DNA of 64,000 bases from Croceivirga thetidis (GTDB lineage: Bacteria > Bacteroidota > Bacteroidia > Flavobacteriales > Flavobacteriaceae): assembly GCF_012272815.1 (NCBI RefSeq), contig NZ_JAAWWL010000001.1:1237146-1301145 (forward strand), read 5' to 3'. Positions 8,568 to 16,761 of the stretch are shown here, one piece after another (the first letter of the stretch is position 1; every line of letters starts with the position of its first letter). Made by a program: the position numbers and the translations under genes. The notes beneath the pieces were generated by a model. That model did no database searches and had not been told where the DNA came from. It saw nothing but the letters and a program-made list of their open reading frames with translations.

Positions 8568-9017
8568 ATGACACGGAACCTAAAAATTAGTCTCGTAATA
8601 GCGTTGACAATTGCACTTGGTGCTTGTATGGGAAAAACTGAAAAAGAAGTAAAAAAAGAGATTGTAGAAGAACAAAAAGAAATTGCAATAACCAACCCTA
8701 TGGAAGATGAGAAGCTGTTAAGACATGTCGTGATTTTCAAGTTCAATGATGATGCACCTGAGGCCGAAGTTGAAAAAATAAACAAGAGCTTTGGTGAGTT
8801 GCAGAATCACATTCCGGTAATCCAAGATTTTGAATGGGGATTAAATGATAGCCCAGAGGATTTTCATCAAGGATTTACGCATTGTTACTTCTTGACGTTC
8901 AAATCAGAAGAGGACCGGGATAGTATTTATACCCCGCATCCAAAACATCAGGAATTTGTTGCCAGTCTACAACCATACCTTGAAAAGGTGTTTGTAGTTG
9001 ATTACTGGGCGAATTAA
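8568..9017 (+). CDS. Secreted lipoprotein with Dabb (stress-responsive A/B barrel) domain
   Basis: A 149-residue protein with a lipoprotein signal (LGAC, Cys20), a short Glu/Lys-rich linker, and a Dabb domain from about residue 48 to the end. The domain has the usual start LLRHVVIFKF (H53) and the YTPHPKHQEF block with H124 and H127. Dabb folds are ferredoxin-like dimers; some act as cyclases or lyases, most are uncharacterised. It is the last gene of the cassette, 23 bp after the SDR. The periplasmic or outer-membrane location implies that the pathway starts outside the cytoplasm. Confidence 0.85.
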   Translation: MTRNLKISLVIALTIALGACMGKTEKEVKKEIVEEQKEIAITNPMEDEKLLRHVVIFKFNDDAPEAEVEKINKSFGELQNHIPVIQDFEWGLNDSPEDFHQGFTHCYFLTFKSEEDRDSIYTPHPKHQEFVASLQPYLEKVFVVDYWAN

Positions 9018-9061
9018 TCGGAAAATCTTCAGTTTTTAAGCGTTACTTTGGGATATTAGGC

Positions 9062-9069
9062 TAATTTTG
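9062..9069 (+). promoter_or_regulatory. -7 box of the SulP transporter gene
   Basis: TAATTTTG matches TAnnTTTG 19 nt before the start codon. No TTG stands at the right distance upstream, so only the -7 half is supported. Confidence 0.4.
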
Positions 9070-9088
9070 CCGGCTTCAAAACGAAGCA

Positions 9089-10666
9089 ATGCGCAAATAT
9101 TTAAACCTATTTGACTTTAAACAAAAAGTCAACTACCGCACAGAAATCCTTTCGGGCCTAACAGTAGCTTTAGCTTTGGTTCCCGAAGCTATAGCCTTTG
9201 CCTTAATACCTGGATTTTCGCCATTAACGGGATTATACGCTGCTTTCGTCCTAGCCTTGGTTACATCTATTTTAGGTGGACGGCCAGGTATGATTTCAGG
9301 GGCCACGGGAGCAGTTGCAGTTGTCTTTGTTGGATTGATTTTAGAATTGAAAAATACCTTTCCAGGTATTGAGCCGACGACTATTCTGAATTATGTATTT
9401 GCAACCGTTATCATTGCTGGGCTATTACAAATATTGGTAGGGCTTTTACGTTTGGGTAAATTCATTCGATTGGTTCCTCACCCTGTAATGTTTGGGTTTG
9501 TAAATGGTTTGGCCATCATCATATTCATGGCTCAGTTCCCTAACTTTTATGATAAGGCCACCGGCAATTTGTTATCTGGTAGTGCACTCTACATAATGTT
9601 GGGTCTTACTGCTTTGACCATGCTTATCATTTGGGGGTTTCCAAAATTGACCAAGGCGATTCCATCTTCTTTACTTGCCATTGTGGTAGTTTCAGCGATT
9701 GTTCTCGGTTTTGGAATAGATACCCTAACAGTTGCTGATATTATGCCAGAAGGGGAGAGCATTCAAGGAGGGTTTCCACCACTATCTATTCCACAATTAC
9801 CCTTTACTTGGCAAACTTTCATGATAATACTACCCTATGCCGGTATTGTCGCAGGTGTTGGCTTGATAGAAAGCCTATTGACCTTAAATATTATTGACGA
9901 GATTACTGAAACCAGAGGTAGGGGCAACAAAGAATGCGTTGCACAAGGCACGGCCAATATCTTATCTGGTTTTTTGTCTGGTATGGGGGGGTGTGCCATG
10001 ATCGGTCAAAGTTTGATCAACACTTCATCAGGTGCGAGAGCAAGACTTTCAGGAATCACCGCTGCAGTAATGCTCCTTGTTTTTATAATGTTTGGAAGCA
10101 GTTTAATTGAGCGCCTGCCAATGGCAGCTTTGGTAGGATTAATGTTTATGGTTGCTTTGGGAACTTTTGAATGGGCCAGTTTTAAAACGTTCAGAAAAAT
10201 GCCAAATTCAGATGTTATCGTTATGGTACTGGTAACACTGATTACTGCCATTACCCATAATTTGGCCGTTGCTGTTTTATTAGGAGTTATCATATCTGCG
10301 CTGGCTTATTCATGGGAAAATGCCAAGCGTGTTCGAGCTCGAAAACACGTTGATGAAAACGGAGTTAAGCATTATGAGATTTATGGGCCTTTATTTTTTG
10401 GCTCCACAACTTTGTTTGCAGAAAAGTTTGACGTGCAAAACGACCCAGCAGAAGTAATAATCGATTTTCAAGAGAGCAGGGTGGCAGACATGTCTGGTAT
10501 AGAAGCACTTAATAAAATCACGGAGCGCTACAAAAAGGCCGGTAAAAAACTGCATCTACGACATTTGAGCAGGGACTGTATTCGATTGTTGGCAAATGCA
10601 GAAGATATTATTGATGTTAATGTGTTGGAAGACCCAACGTATAAGGTGGTAGCAGATAAGTTTTAG
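9089..10666 (+). CDS. SulP family inorganic anion transporter with STAS domain
   Basis: A 525-residue inner-membrane transporter. The N-terminal two thirds contain the SulP membrane core (LVPEAIAFALIPGFSPLTGLY near residues 30-50). A STAS domain runs from about 410 to 520 with VADMSGIEAL, where the serine lies at the regulatory phosphorylation position of anti-sigma antagonists. SulP proteins carry sulfate, bicarbonate or other anions; in marine bacteria the bicarbonate (BicA-like) role is common. No carbonic anhydrase or sulfate gene is next to it, so the ion cannot be decided. It converges with the gene at 10667 with no gap. Confidence 0.9.
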   Translation: MRKYLNLFDFKQKVNYRTEILSGLTVALALVPEAIAFALIPGFSPLTGLYAAFVLALVTSILGGRPGMISGATGAVAVVFVGLILELKNTFPGIEPTTILNYVFATVIIAGLLQILVGLLRLGKFIRLVPHPVMFGFVNGLAIIIFMAQFPNFYDKATGNLLSGSALYIMLGLTALTMLIIWGFPKLTKAIPSSLLAIVVVSAIVLGFGIDTLTVADIMPEGESIQGGFPPLSIPQLPFTWQTFMIILPYAGIVAGVGLIESLLTLNIIDEITETRGRGNKECVAQGTANILSGFLSGMGGCAMIGQSLINTSSGARARLSGITAAVMLLVFIMFGSSLIERLPMAALVGLMFMVALGTFEWASFKTFRKMPNSDVIVMVLVTLITAITHNLAVAVLLGVIISALAYSWENAKRVRARKHVDENGVKHYEIYGPLFFGSTTLFAEKFDVQNDPAEVIIDFQESRVADMSGIEALNKITERYKKAGKKLHLRHLSRDCIRLLANAEDIIDVNVLEDPTYKVVADKF

Positions 10667-11347
10667 CTATCTATCAAATTTAAAGCCTTCTAATTTGATA
10701 TCGTCCAGACCTTTATTATCGAAAGGATATTCCAAATGGTCTTGAATGTTGTAAAGTGATATTAGGATGAACTCAGTGAGCACTACAACAAAATAGGCGA
10801 TGAATTGGTCGTGCCCTTTACCAATGTGAAAAATTATTGTGGGGCTATAAATAGCTGGAAAGATGTAAATAAAAACCTTGCAATAGGCTTTAAGACTTAT
10901 CGGTGTGCGATGGGTATGAATAGCAAAAAGGTTATCAATGGCTTCATGCAAATCACTCATGAAACGAAACATTTTTTCCCGAACGCTTTTTCCAATTGAT
11001 TCCTTATTATCAATTATAAATTGATATACGCTGTTAATATGTGAATCTACATCTTGTACATCAGCATTGTGGTTTTCAAGATGAACAATTGTTTTTTCAC
11101 TGATATTATTTAAAATACCTTCAATTTCTTCTCGCTTTTCCGAAATAATAGTATCACTGCTCATTATAAAATAATACAAGGTTTTCAGTGCACTTCGAAA
11201 CTGGCTTAAATGCTCCAAGGCCTTTTCACGTCTACGAAAAGATCCTCTAATGGTAAAGACCAAGGGAAATATTATGGCAATACTTAATAAGGTAAGGTCA
11301 ATATCAAAACTGATATCATAGTAGTAACAAACAAAGACCGCAATCAC
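10667..11347 (-). CDS. Membrane protein, possibly bestrophin-related
   Basis: A 226-residue membrane protein with hydrophobic segments near the N-terminus and at about 150-205. The end LYNIQDHLEYPFDNKGLDDI resembles the conserved tail of bestrophin-like anion channels, where the D/E-rich end follows the last helix, but the match is from memory. The start is odd. The GTG at 11347 cuts into the first hydrophobic segment, and the frame stays open upstream to a TAG at 11426-11428. That extension encodes more of a membrane helix but has no ATG, GTG or TTG. A non-standard start such as ATT, or a sequence error, is possible. Confidence 0.6.
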   Translation of the reverse strand: MIAVFVCYYYDISFDIDLTLLSIAIIFPLVFTIRGSFRRREKALEHLSQFRSALKTLYYFIMSSDTIISEKREEIEGILNNISEKTIVHLENHNADVQDVDSHINSVYQFIIDNKESIGKSVREKMFRFMSDLHEAIDNLFAIHTHRTPISLKAYCKVFIYIFPAIYSPTIIFHIGKGHDQFIAYFVVVLTEFILISLYNIQDHLEYPFDNKGLDDIKLEGFKFDR

Positions 11348-11445
11348 TGAAATCAGGGTTACGATTAAGGTTCGATGGTTTATAGTTGATAGGTATAGCT
11401 TGATAATCAGAATTTTAATATCTTTCTAAAGACCAATACAATATC

Positions 11446-12498
11446 GTGAAAAATCAAAAAAACCAAGCATTATTTTTAGTGTTCTTCCTTTCGATGGCAC
11501 TTGTTTTTTCACAAAATAAGGAGCAACCAAAGATTTCGAAACTATTTCGAACAGATGATGTTCTTAAGCTTCGTTTAAATTATTCCAACAAGGATGTCAA
11601 GAAAAAAACAAATGACTCGACATACCTTAAAACAGAGTTGTTTTATTTCTCTCAAAAAGATAACGATTGGAAGTCTCTAACAACTAGGATTAGAGCTCGT
11701 GGTAACTTTCGGCTAGAACATTGCTACTTCGCTCCTTTAAAAATGAGAATCAAAAAAGATGAACGCAAGGGTACCGTATTCAAAGGCAATAAGAAATTAA
11801 AAGTTGTATTGCCATGCATGAAAGAAAAGGAAGCTAACGATAATATCATTAAAGAATACATGGCGTATCAACTTTACCAGCATGTGTCGCCTTACCATTT
11901 CAAAACTCGATTATTTGAGGCTGAACTGTTGGAACAAAAGAGTGGTAAGGAAAAAGCACACCAAGTCAAAGGTTTTTTTATTGAAGACTTGGATGGAGTA
12001 GTTGAACGATTCGAGTGCAATGAGCAGAAACGTACGGTACATCCATTACAGCAAGACGGTTTGTGTTCTACGAGAAATGCTTTCTTTCAATTTATGATAG
12101 GTAATACAGATTTTTCAACCGGTTATCAGCATAATGAAAAATTGATTTTTGTAAATAAAACCAATGTTCCGGTTCCATATGATTTTGATATGTCTGGTCT
12201 CGTAAATGCCAGCTATTCAAGGGTTTCGGTTGTTGGTAATGACGAACTACCGATTGAACACGTCAGTGAACGCCTTTATAGAGGTTTCAAACGGGATCGC
12301 ATTGTTTTTGAAACTGTACGCAAGGAGTTTTTAGATAAAAAGGAAGAAATTTTGGCTACAGTTGATAGTTTAAAACCATTATTTGAGAGTAAAAACAGCT
12401 TTGAGAAAGCCAAACTATATCTTCTTGATTATTTCAAAATTTTGGCAAATGATCACAAGTTCAATGAGCAAATCGTTGCCGTGGCTAGAACCAAATAG
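11446..12498 (+). CDS. Secreted hypothetical protein with CotH-like motifs
   Basis: A 350-residue protein starting at a GTG, with a signal peptide (hydrophobic core ending in VFSQ). The mature part has RIRARGNFRLEHCYFAPLKMRI, a later C in VVLPCMKE, FFIEDLDG, and PYDFDMSGLVNASYS. This set of motifs recalls a group of CotH-like (atypical kinase fold) secreted proteins, in which PYDFD would hold the metal-binding aspartates. I treat this as a hypothesis. The start codon lies 98 bp from the divergent membrane-protein gene; a TATCTTTC box is 25 nt upstream. Confidence 0.6.
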   Translation: MKNQKNQALFLVFFLSMALVFSQNKEQPKISKLFRTDDVLKLRLNYSNKDVKKKTNDSTYLKTELFYFSQKDNDWKSLTTRIRARGNFRLEHCYFAPLKMRIKKDERKGTVFKGNKKLKVVLPCMKEKEANDNIIKEYMAYQLYQHVSPYHFKTRLFEAELLEQKSGKEKAHQVKGFFIEDLDGVVERFECNEQKRTVHPLQQDGLCSTRNAFFQFMIGNTDFSTGYQHNEKLIFVNKTNVPVPYDFDMSGLVNASYSRVSVVGNDELPIEHVSERLYRGFKRDRIVFETVRKEFLDKKEEILATVDSLKPLFESKNSFEKAKLYLLDYFKILANDHKFNEQIVAVARTK

Positions 12499-12501
12499 CA
12501 G

Positions 12502-13080
12502 TTATTCTTTGGTCTTGCCCATAAAAACACTTACTCCTGGTGCAATAGGATTTCCAGAAGCCCTTCGCATCAATACAATCTGTCCGGCGTGATAAATAGC
12601 ATCGGCGATGGGCCCATTTAGCATATGCCAATATGGAAATTCTACAGCTCCTTCTGCGCGCTTGAAAATAACTTTATAACCCTCAAAGTCCTCAGCCTTT
12701 TTATCGACTACCAATTCACTTGCTTTTTTTAGATTTTCAAGGGTCATTTTTCTCAAATCCTCATAAGAATAGTCTGAAAAATCTATTGGTCTGGCATTTG
12801 GTTCGTTCATTGGGGCGTTTACTATGGTCAATGATAGGCCATAAAGATGTTGCAGCGTTTCCAGAACGGTTCTGCCATCCGTTGAAGGCCTGTAATTTAA
12901 ATCGTTCTCAGTAAGATCTTTAGTTGCCCAATAGTACCTATAACCCAAGCCATCAATCATGCGAGCAACAATATTTCCAGAAGAATAATCAGATGGATAC
13001 TCGGGTATTTCGTGATAGGGCAGTGCTTGAGAGTTCATGGAAATTGTAAATAGAAGTAATAGGAACTTAAAAAGTTTCAT
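12502..13080 (-). CDS. DinB-like four-helix protein with signal peptide
   Basis: A 192-residue protein with an N-terminal export signal (MKLFKFLLLLFTISMNSQA) and a DinB/YfiT-like helical bundle. The usual metal histidines are visible in LQHLYGLS and in WHMLNGPIADAIYHAGQIV. DinB-fold proteins are mostly cytoplasmic thiol or metal-dependent enzymes, so an exported member is uncommon. It ends 3 bp from the convergent CotH-like gene and begins 13 bp after the next minus-strand gene, so it probably belongs to the operon below. Function unknown. Confidence 0.8.
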   Translation of the reverse strand: MKLFKFLLLLFTISMNSQALPYHEIPEYPSDYSSGNIVARMIDGLGYRYYWATKDLTENDLNYRPSTDGRTVLETLQHLYGLSLTIVNAPMNEPNARPIDFSDYSYEDLRKMTLENLKKASELVVDKKAEDFEGYKVIFKRAEGAVEFPYWHMLNGPIADAIYHAGQIVLMRRASGNPIAPGVSVFMGKTKE

Positions 13081-13093
13081 AATGTCTTAAAAA

Positions 13094-13801
13094 TTATTGG
13101 CGTAGACTCCAAACTTCATAAATAGGAGCACCTTTACTACTCAAACCTGAATGATGCCAATCGCCATCTTTTAGTTCGTATTCAAATTCCAAGGAGGCAC
13201 CTACCCTTGTATCATCTCGAGAAAAGAATTCAATATTCTCAGCATACTTGCCATTAATAGTGGTGTAGGTTCCACCCCCAGTGCCCATAAATTCTTTGGT
13301 TTCGGTGTTATAGGCAATCCACTGAAATCGTGTGCCCGAAAGTATTTTCATGGTTTTTCGTGGTCTATTGGTGTCCCGTTTTTGTAATTCTCCATCACGC
13401 ATTCTACCAGATATTAACCATGCTCCAGCTAGATTTCCCGGATTCCCATCATCGATTCGTTTCCAAACCAATGGAACATCTTTGATTCTAAGTTCATCAC
13501 CAGAAAGTTCAATCTCAAATGAGGTAGTACTCCCCACGCGCTCAGGATTTTCAGTATCAAACTCTATGGTTTCAGAAATAATATTTCCTTCCCTTGACCA
13601 ACTACCACCATTTGTTCCTTTAAAAGCTCCCGTGTTTGCGTCATAAAAAGTTCCAACTTGATACTTATCGGTTAAAATCACCACACTCCGTATTTCGTTT
13701 TCACCCATGGTTCCTGTTGCCTCCCAAGCTCCAATCAATGATTGGGATTGTACTGTAAGGAAACCTATCAATAAGGCGAGTAAACTTATAATTTTTTTCA
13801 T
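13094..13801 (-). CDS. Secreted protein with two lipocalin-like repeats
   Basis: A 235-residue exported protein (signal peptide ending around VQSQS). It is an internal duplication. Half one (about 23-118) and half two (about 126-235) both start with GAW, both contain a GTxGG turn (GTNGGSW and GTGGGTY), and both continue with a (S)ETIEF/ENIEF and RVG(S/A) block before a W-containing end. Each half looks like a small beta-barrel of the lipocalin-like kind that could bind a hydrophobic ligand. It is 13 bp upstream of the exported DinB-like gene and 3 bp downstream of the DUF1059 gene. Ligand and role are unknown. Confidence 0.75.
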   Translation of the reverse strand: MKKIISLLALLIGFLTVQSQSLIGAWEATGTMGENEIRSVVILTDKYQVGTFYDANTGAFKGTNGGSWSREGNIISETIEFDTENPERVGSTTSFEIELSGDELRIKDVPLVWKRIDDGNPGNLAGAWLISGRMRDGELQKRDTNRPRKTMKILSGTRFQWIAYNTETKEFMGTGGGTYTTINGKYAENIEFFSRDDTRVGASLEFEYELKDGDWHHSGLSSKGAPIYEVWSLRQ

Positions 13802-13804
13802 GGT

Positions 13805-14041
13805 TTAGTTTTGTGGTAATTGCTCAAATTCTCTCCGTTTACTTGTAAACCATTCCTGCATGGCGTTGGGGTCCTGCATTAGATTTTGCATTTTTTTCAT
13901 GGCTTTAAGGTGTCCGAAATCTTGCTTTTGGAACATTTCCATACCATGCTTCTTACTCATTTCGGCTATTTCTTCAAAAGTCTCAGCTGTGAATTCCAAT
14001 TCACAAGCGCCACCCAATTGGTTGCAGGTCATTGTCTTCAT
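13805..14041 (-). CDS. DUF1059 family small protein
   Basis: A 78-residue cytoplasmic protein. The N-terminal block MTCNQLGGACELEFTAETFEEIAEMSKKHGMEMF is the DUF1059 signature (shown here only by its key residues: C5, C12, and the EIAEMSKKHG helix). The two cysteines could bind a metal or form a redox pair. It starts the operon that continues into the lipocalin-like and DinB-like genes with gaps of 3 and 13 bp. Function of the family is not established. Confidence 0.85.
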   Translation of the reverse strand: MKTMTCNQLGGACELEFTAETFEEIAEMSKKHGMEMFQKQDFGHLKAMKKMQNLMQDPNAMQEWFTSKRREFEQLPQN

Positions 14042-14074
14042 TGAACTCTAAAGGTTAGATTAGAGTTGAATTTA

Positions 14075-14108
14075 CAAAAAAAGCCGTTCCCTAAATATTG
14101 GGAACGGC
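14075..14108 (-). terminator. Intrinsic terminator after the cytochrome c gene
   Basis: GCCGTTCCC (14083-14091) and GGGAACGGC (14100-14108) form a 9-bp GC-rich stem. Read on the minus strand it is followed by a run of T at 14082-14076. Confidence 0.85.
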
Positions 14109-14134
14109 CTAGATTTGTATCGTTTTCAATTACG

Positions 14135-14614
14135 TTATAATGTTCGAAGGTATTCAGCAAGTTCCCTTGCTTGTTCTTCGGTAAGGTTTTGATTCAACAT
14201 TATGGCATTGTTGTATTCTTTCAACAATGCTTTGGCAATGGGGTCTTCTTTCAACATACCATCAGGGTTAAGCATCATGTTCATTACCCATTCTGGACTT
14301 CTACGCTCATAAACACCAGCCATTGCAGGACCTATCATTCGTTGGTCAGCCATATGGCAAGCAACACAAATCGCATTGAACTGTGCTTCACCACGAGCGG
14401 CCATTTCTTCGTCTATCTCATCGGCAAAAGTCACCTCTTTAATTGGGCCCACCCCTTTGTTGTCAAGGTCAATGGGAACACCGCCACCTTCATCCGCTTT
14501 TTTCTCCTCTGTCTTGGTACGGCTCACTTCAAAGCCTTCCTCTTTCTTTTCCTTTTTGTCGCCGCAGCTGGTAATAAATGCACCAAGTGCAATAAAGAGC
14601 AGTAATTTTTTCAT
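14135..14614 (-). CDS. c-type cytochrome lipoprotein
   Basis: A 159-residue single-haem cytochrome. It has a lipoprotein signal (ITSC, Cys17), a charged Lys/Glu linker of about 50 residues, and a class I cytochrome c domain with CVACH at 83-87. A methionine in the MNMMLNPDGM segment (113-120) is the likely sixth ligand. It would be anchored in the periplasmic face and shuttle electrons. No terminal reductase or oxidase is next to it, so the partner is unknown. Its own terminator separates it from the DUF1059 operon. Confidence 0.9.
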   Translation of the reverse strand: MKKLLLFIALGAFITSCGDKKEKKEEGFEVSRTKTEEKKADEGGGVPIDLDNKGVGPIKEVTFADEIDEEMAARGEAQFNAICVACHMADQRMIGPAMAGVYERRSPEWVMNMMLNPDGMLKEDPIAKALLKEYNNAIMLNQNLTEEQARELAEYLRTL

Positions 14615-14689
14615 GCTATTCTAATTAGAGGTTAAATATAAGGAAAGTTGTGAGGGGTTCCGAACTCAAATTGTAAATCTCACAAAAGT

Positions 14690-15649
14690 CTAATGCAATG
14701 AGAAAAATTCCAAGGCCCGTGATTCTGAATAACTGATATTTTTTTTGCCCCAAAAACCAACATGACCACCGAAGGCAGGAACCTCTAAATGCAATTTTGG
14801 GTTGTATTCGGCCTCATGATAAGGATAGCATTTTGAACCTAGGAACGAATCATTTTTTGCATTAAGAATAAGACTGGGAATGTTGATTGACATTAAAAAT
14901 TGTTGACAACTACATTTTTCATAGTAGTCGTAGGCATCTTTGTATCCATGCGCTGTTGCTGTGTAGGCATCATCGAAATCTTTTAAAGTGACAATTCCTT
15001 TTATTTTTTCTTCTGTAATGCGTTCCGGAAATTGTTTTTGTTTTAAACGAAGTTTACCCAATAGATGTTTTTTGAAGCGAGCCGAATACAAGACGTTTTT
15101 CGATTGGAGTAGTTGATCACAAGCGTCTTTTAAATCACAAGGCACTGAAACGGTTACTGCAGCTTTTATTTCCTTAGGAATTTCGTTTCCTTCACCTAAA
15201 TATTTCATGATGAGGTTACCACCAAGACTGTATCCTTTTAGATAGATGCTATCATACGCTTTTGTTTCTAAGACATGTGTTATTACAGCAATCAAATCTT
15301 CTGTTGCGCCAGAATGGTATGAACGGTATAATAGATTCGGTTCACCACTGCAACCCCTGAAATTTACGGCACAGGCATCGTAATTCTTTAGGTTTAGTCT
15401 TTTTGCACTTCCGGTGATGTAATGTCGTTGGGCATCACCTTCAAGACCATGAAGAAGAATAACCAATTTTTTAGTAGGGAGTACACTTTCGCTCCAATCC
15501 AAATCAAGAAAATCGCCATCAGGTAAATGCAACCGTTCACGGGTTTGTGTCAATCCATTTACCTTTCTGAATACACCGGAATAGATGGTAGAAAAATGCC
15601 CGTTTCTAAACGGAAAAGGAGGGCGGTAATTTGAAGGTACCAGAGGCAT
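14690..15649 (-). CDS. YheT family alpha/beta hydrolase
   Basis: A 319-residue cytoplasmic alpha/beta hydrolase. The oxyanion stretch LLHGLEG is at 66-71, the nucleophile is S141 in KGYSLGGN, an acid is in NAKNDSFLG, and the histidine is in GGHVGFWGKK near the end. This layout and the YRPPFPFRNGHFSTI start are typical of YheT/ABHD1-like proteins, whose natural substrates (probably lipid or short-chain esters) are not settled. It starts 37 bp downstream of the nitronate monooxygenase-like gene on the same strand. Confidence 0.88.
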   Translation of the reverse strand: MPLVPSNYRPPFPFRNGHFSTIYSGVFRKVNGLTQTRERLHLPDGDFLDLDWSESVLPTKKLVILLHGLEGDAQRHYITGSAKRLNLKNYDACAVNFRGCSGEPNLLYRSYHSGATEDLIAVITHVLETKAYDSIYLKGYSLGGNLIMKYLGEGNEIPKEIKAAVTVSVPCDLKDACDQLLQSKNVLYSARFKKHLLGKLRLKQKQFPERITEEKIKGIVTLKDFDDAYTATAHGYKDAYDYYEKCSCQQFLMSINIPSLILNAKNDSFLGSKCYPYHEAEYNPKLHLEVPAFGGHVGFWGKKNISYSESRALEFFSLH

Positions 15650-15686
15650 ACGAATCCATTTTTACTCCTTCAACAAAGGTAACTCC

Positions 15687-16661
15687 TTACTTAGGAAAAA
15701 CCTCAAGCATTTTATACTGTTCCTCAATGGCATTTTTGAACTCCGATTTCAAGGTTGCTACCAATTCTGAAACTTTTGGCTTGTCATCTATCAACGCTGA
15801 GCCTTGGCCTGCAGACCAAATTGTTTTCCAGGCCTTTTCTTCGGTGTTCATTTCTTTGCCAAAATCAATCTTGCGGTCCTTTTTCAAATCTTCTGGAGTA
15901 AGCCCTGCATTTTGTAAACTTTTGGACAAAAAATTGGCATGCACCCCTGAAATGGCGGCCGTATAGGTGACATCGCTGGCACCGGCATCAATAATCATAT
16001 CTTTGTATTCTTCTGGAGCTTTTGCCTCCTGAGTATTTATAAACCGAGTACCCATGTAAGCTAAATCAGCACCCATTTGCATAGCTGAGGCAATGTCTCT
16101 TCCGGTACTAATGCATCCTGATAAAATAATGGTCTTTTCAAAAAATTGCCTGGTCTCTGCAACCAAAGTCATTGGATTTATGGTGCCTGCGTGGCCTCCA
16201 GCACCAGCAGCTACTAGAATCAAACCATCAACACCTGCGTCTGCTGCCTTTTGCCCATGTCGTTTTTTGATGACATCGTGAAAAACCAGTCCGCCATAAC
16301 TGTGAATGGCGTCAACCACCATTTTTACTGCGCCCAAAGAAGTTATGATTAGTGGAACTTGATGTTTAACACATAATTTAACATCGGCCTCCAAACGTGG
16401 ATTGGTATTATGAACGATAAGGTTAACACCGAAAGGAGCGGCTTTTTTTCCGGTTTCTTCCTCCCAACTTTTAAGTTCCGATTTTATTTGGATAAGCCAC
16501 TCTTCAAAACCTTCGCTTGTACGTTGATTTAAGGCGGGAAAAGTTCCGACAATGCCATTTTTACAACATTCAATGACCAATTCAGGGCCAGAAATCAAAA
16601 ACATTGGTGCAGCAATTGCGGGTAAGGAGAGTTCAGGAATGAATGATGCTTTTTGGCTCAT
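15687..16661 (-). CDS. Nitronate monooxygenase-like FMN oxidoreductase
   Basis: A 324-residue TIM-barrel flavoenzyme of the 2-nitropropane dioxygenase/NMO family. The N-terminal PAIAAPMFLISG and the phosphate-binding VAAGAGGHAGTINP identify it, together with GADLAYMGTRFINTQEA. True NMOs detoxify propionate-3-nitronate; related enzymes reduce enoyl groups or quinones, so the name is a family label. It is divergent from a thioesterase gene, and the shared promoter region contains an 18-bp perfect palindrome, which suggests joint control. The pairing hints at acyl-CoA or fatty-acid related chemistry. Confidence 0.85.
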   Translation of the reverse strand: MSQKASFIPELSLPAIAAPMFLISGPELVIECCKNGIVGTFPALNQRTSEGFEEWLIQIKSELKSWEEETGKKAAPFGVNLIVHNTNPRLEADVKLCVKHQVPLIITSLGAVKMVVDAIHSYGGLVFHDVIKKRHGQKAADAGVDGLILVAAGAGGHAGTINPMTLVAETRQFFEKTIILSGCISTGRDIASAMQMGADLAYMGTRFINTQEAKAPEEYKDMIIDAGASDVTYTAAISGVHANFLSKSLQNAGLTPEDLKKDRKIDFGKEMNTEEKAWKTIWSAGQGSALIDDKPKVSELVATLKSEFKNAIEEQYKMLEVFPK

Positions 16662-16731
16662 AACGTAAATTTAGAAAATTAAAGAGGTGGTAGTAACCCA
16701 CGAATTTCAAATCTATGCTATTTTTATTACA

Positions 16732-16749
16732 TATTATGCATGCATAATA
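16732..16749. promoter_or_regulatory. 18-bp perfect palindrome between divergent genes
   Basis: TATTATGCATGCATAATA is a perfect 18-bp palindrome between the NMO-like gene (-) and the thioesterase gene (+). Its last two bases are the first two of the -7 box at 16748, so a bound dimer would block that promoter. Confidence 0.6.
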
Positions 16750-16755
16750 AATTTG
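16748..16755 (+). promoter_or_regulatory. -7 box of the thioesterase gene
   Basis: TAAATTTG matches TAnnTTTG and ends six bases before the ATG at 16762, so transcription would begin at or next to the start codon (leaderless or nearly so). Confidence 0.45.
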
Positions 16756-16761
16756 AATCTG

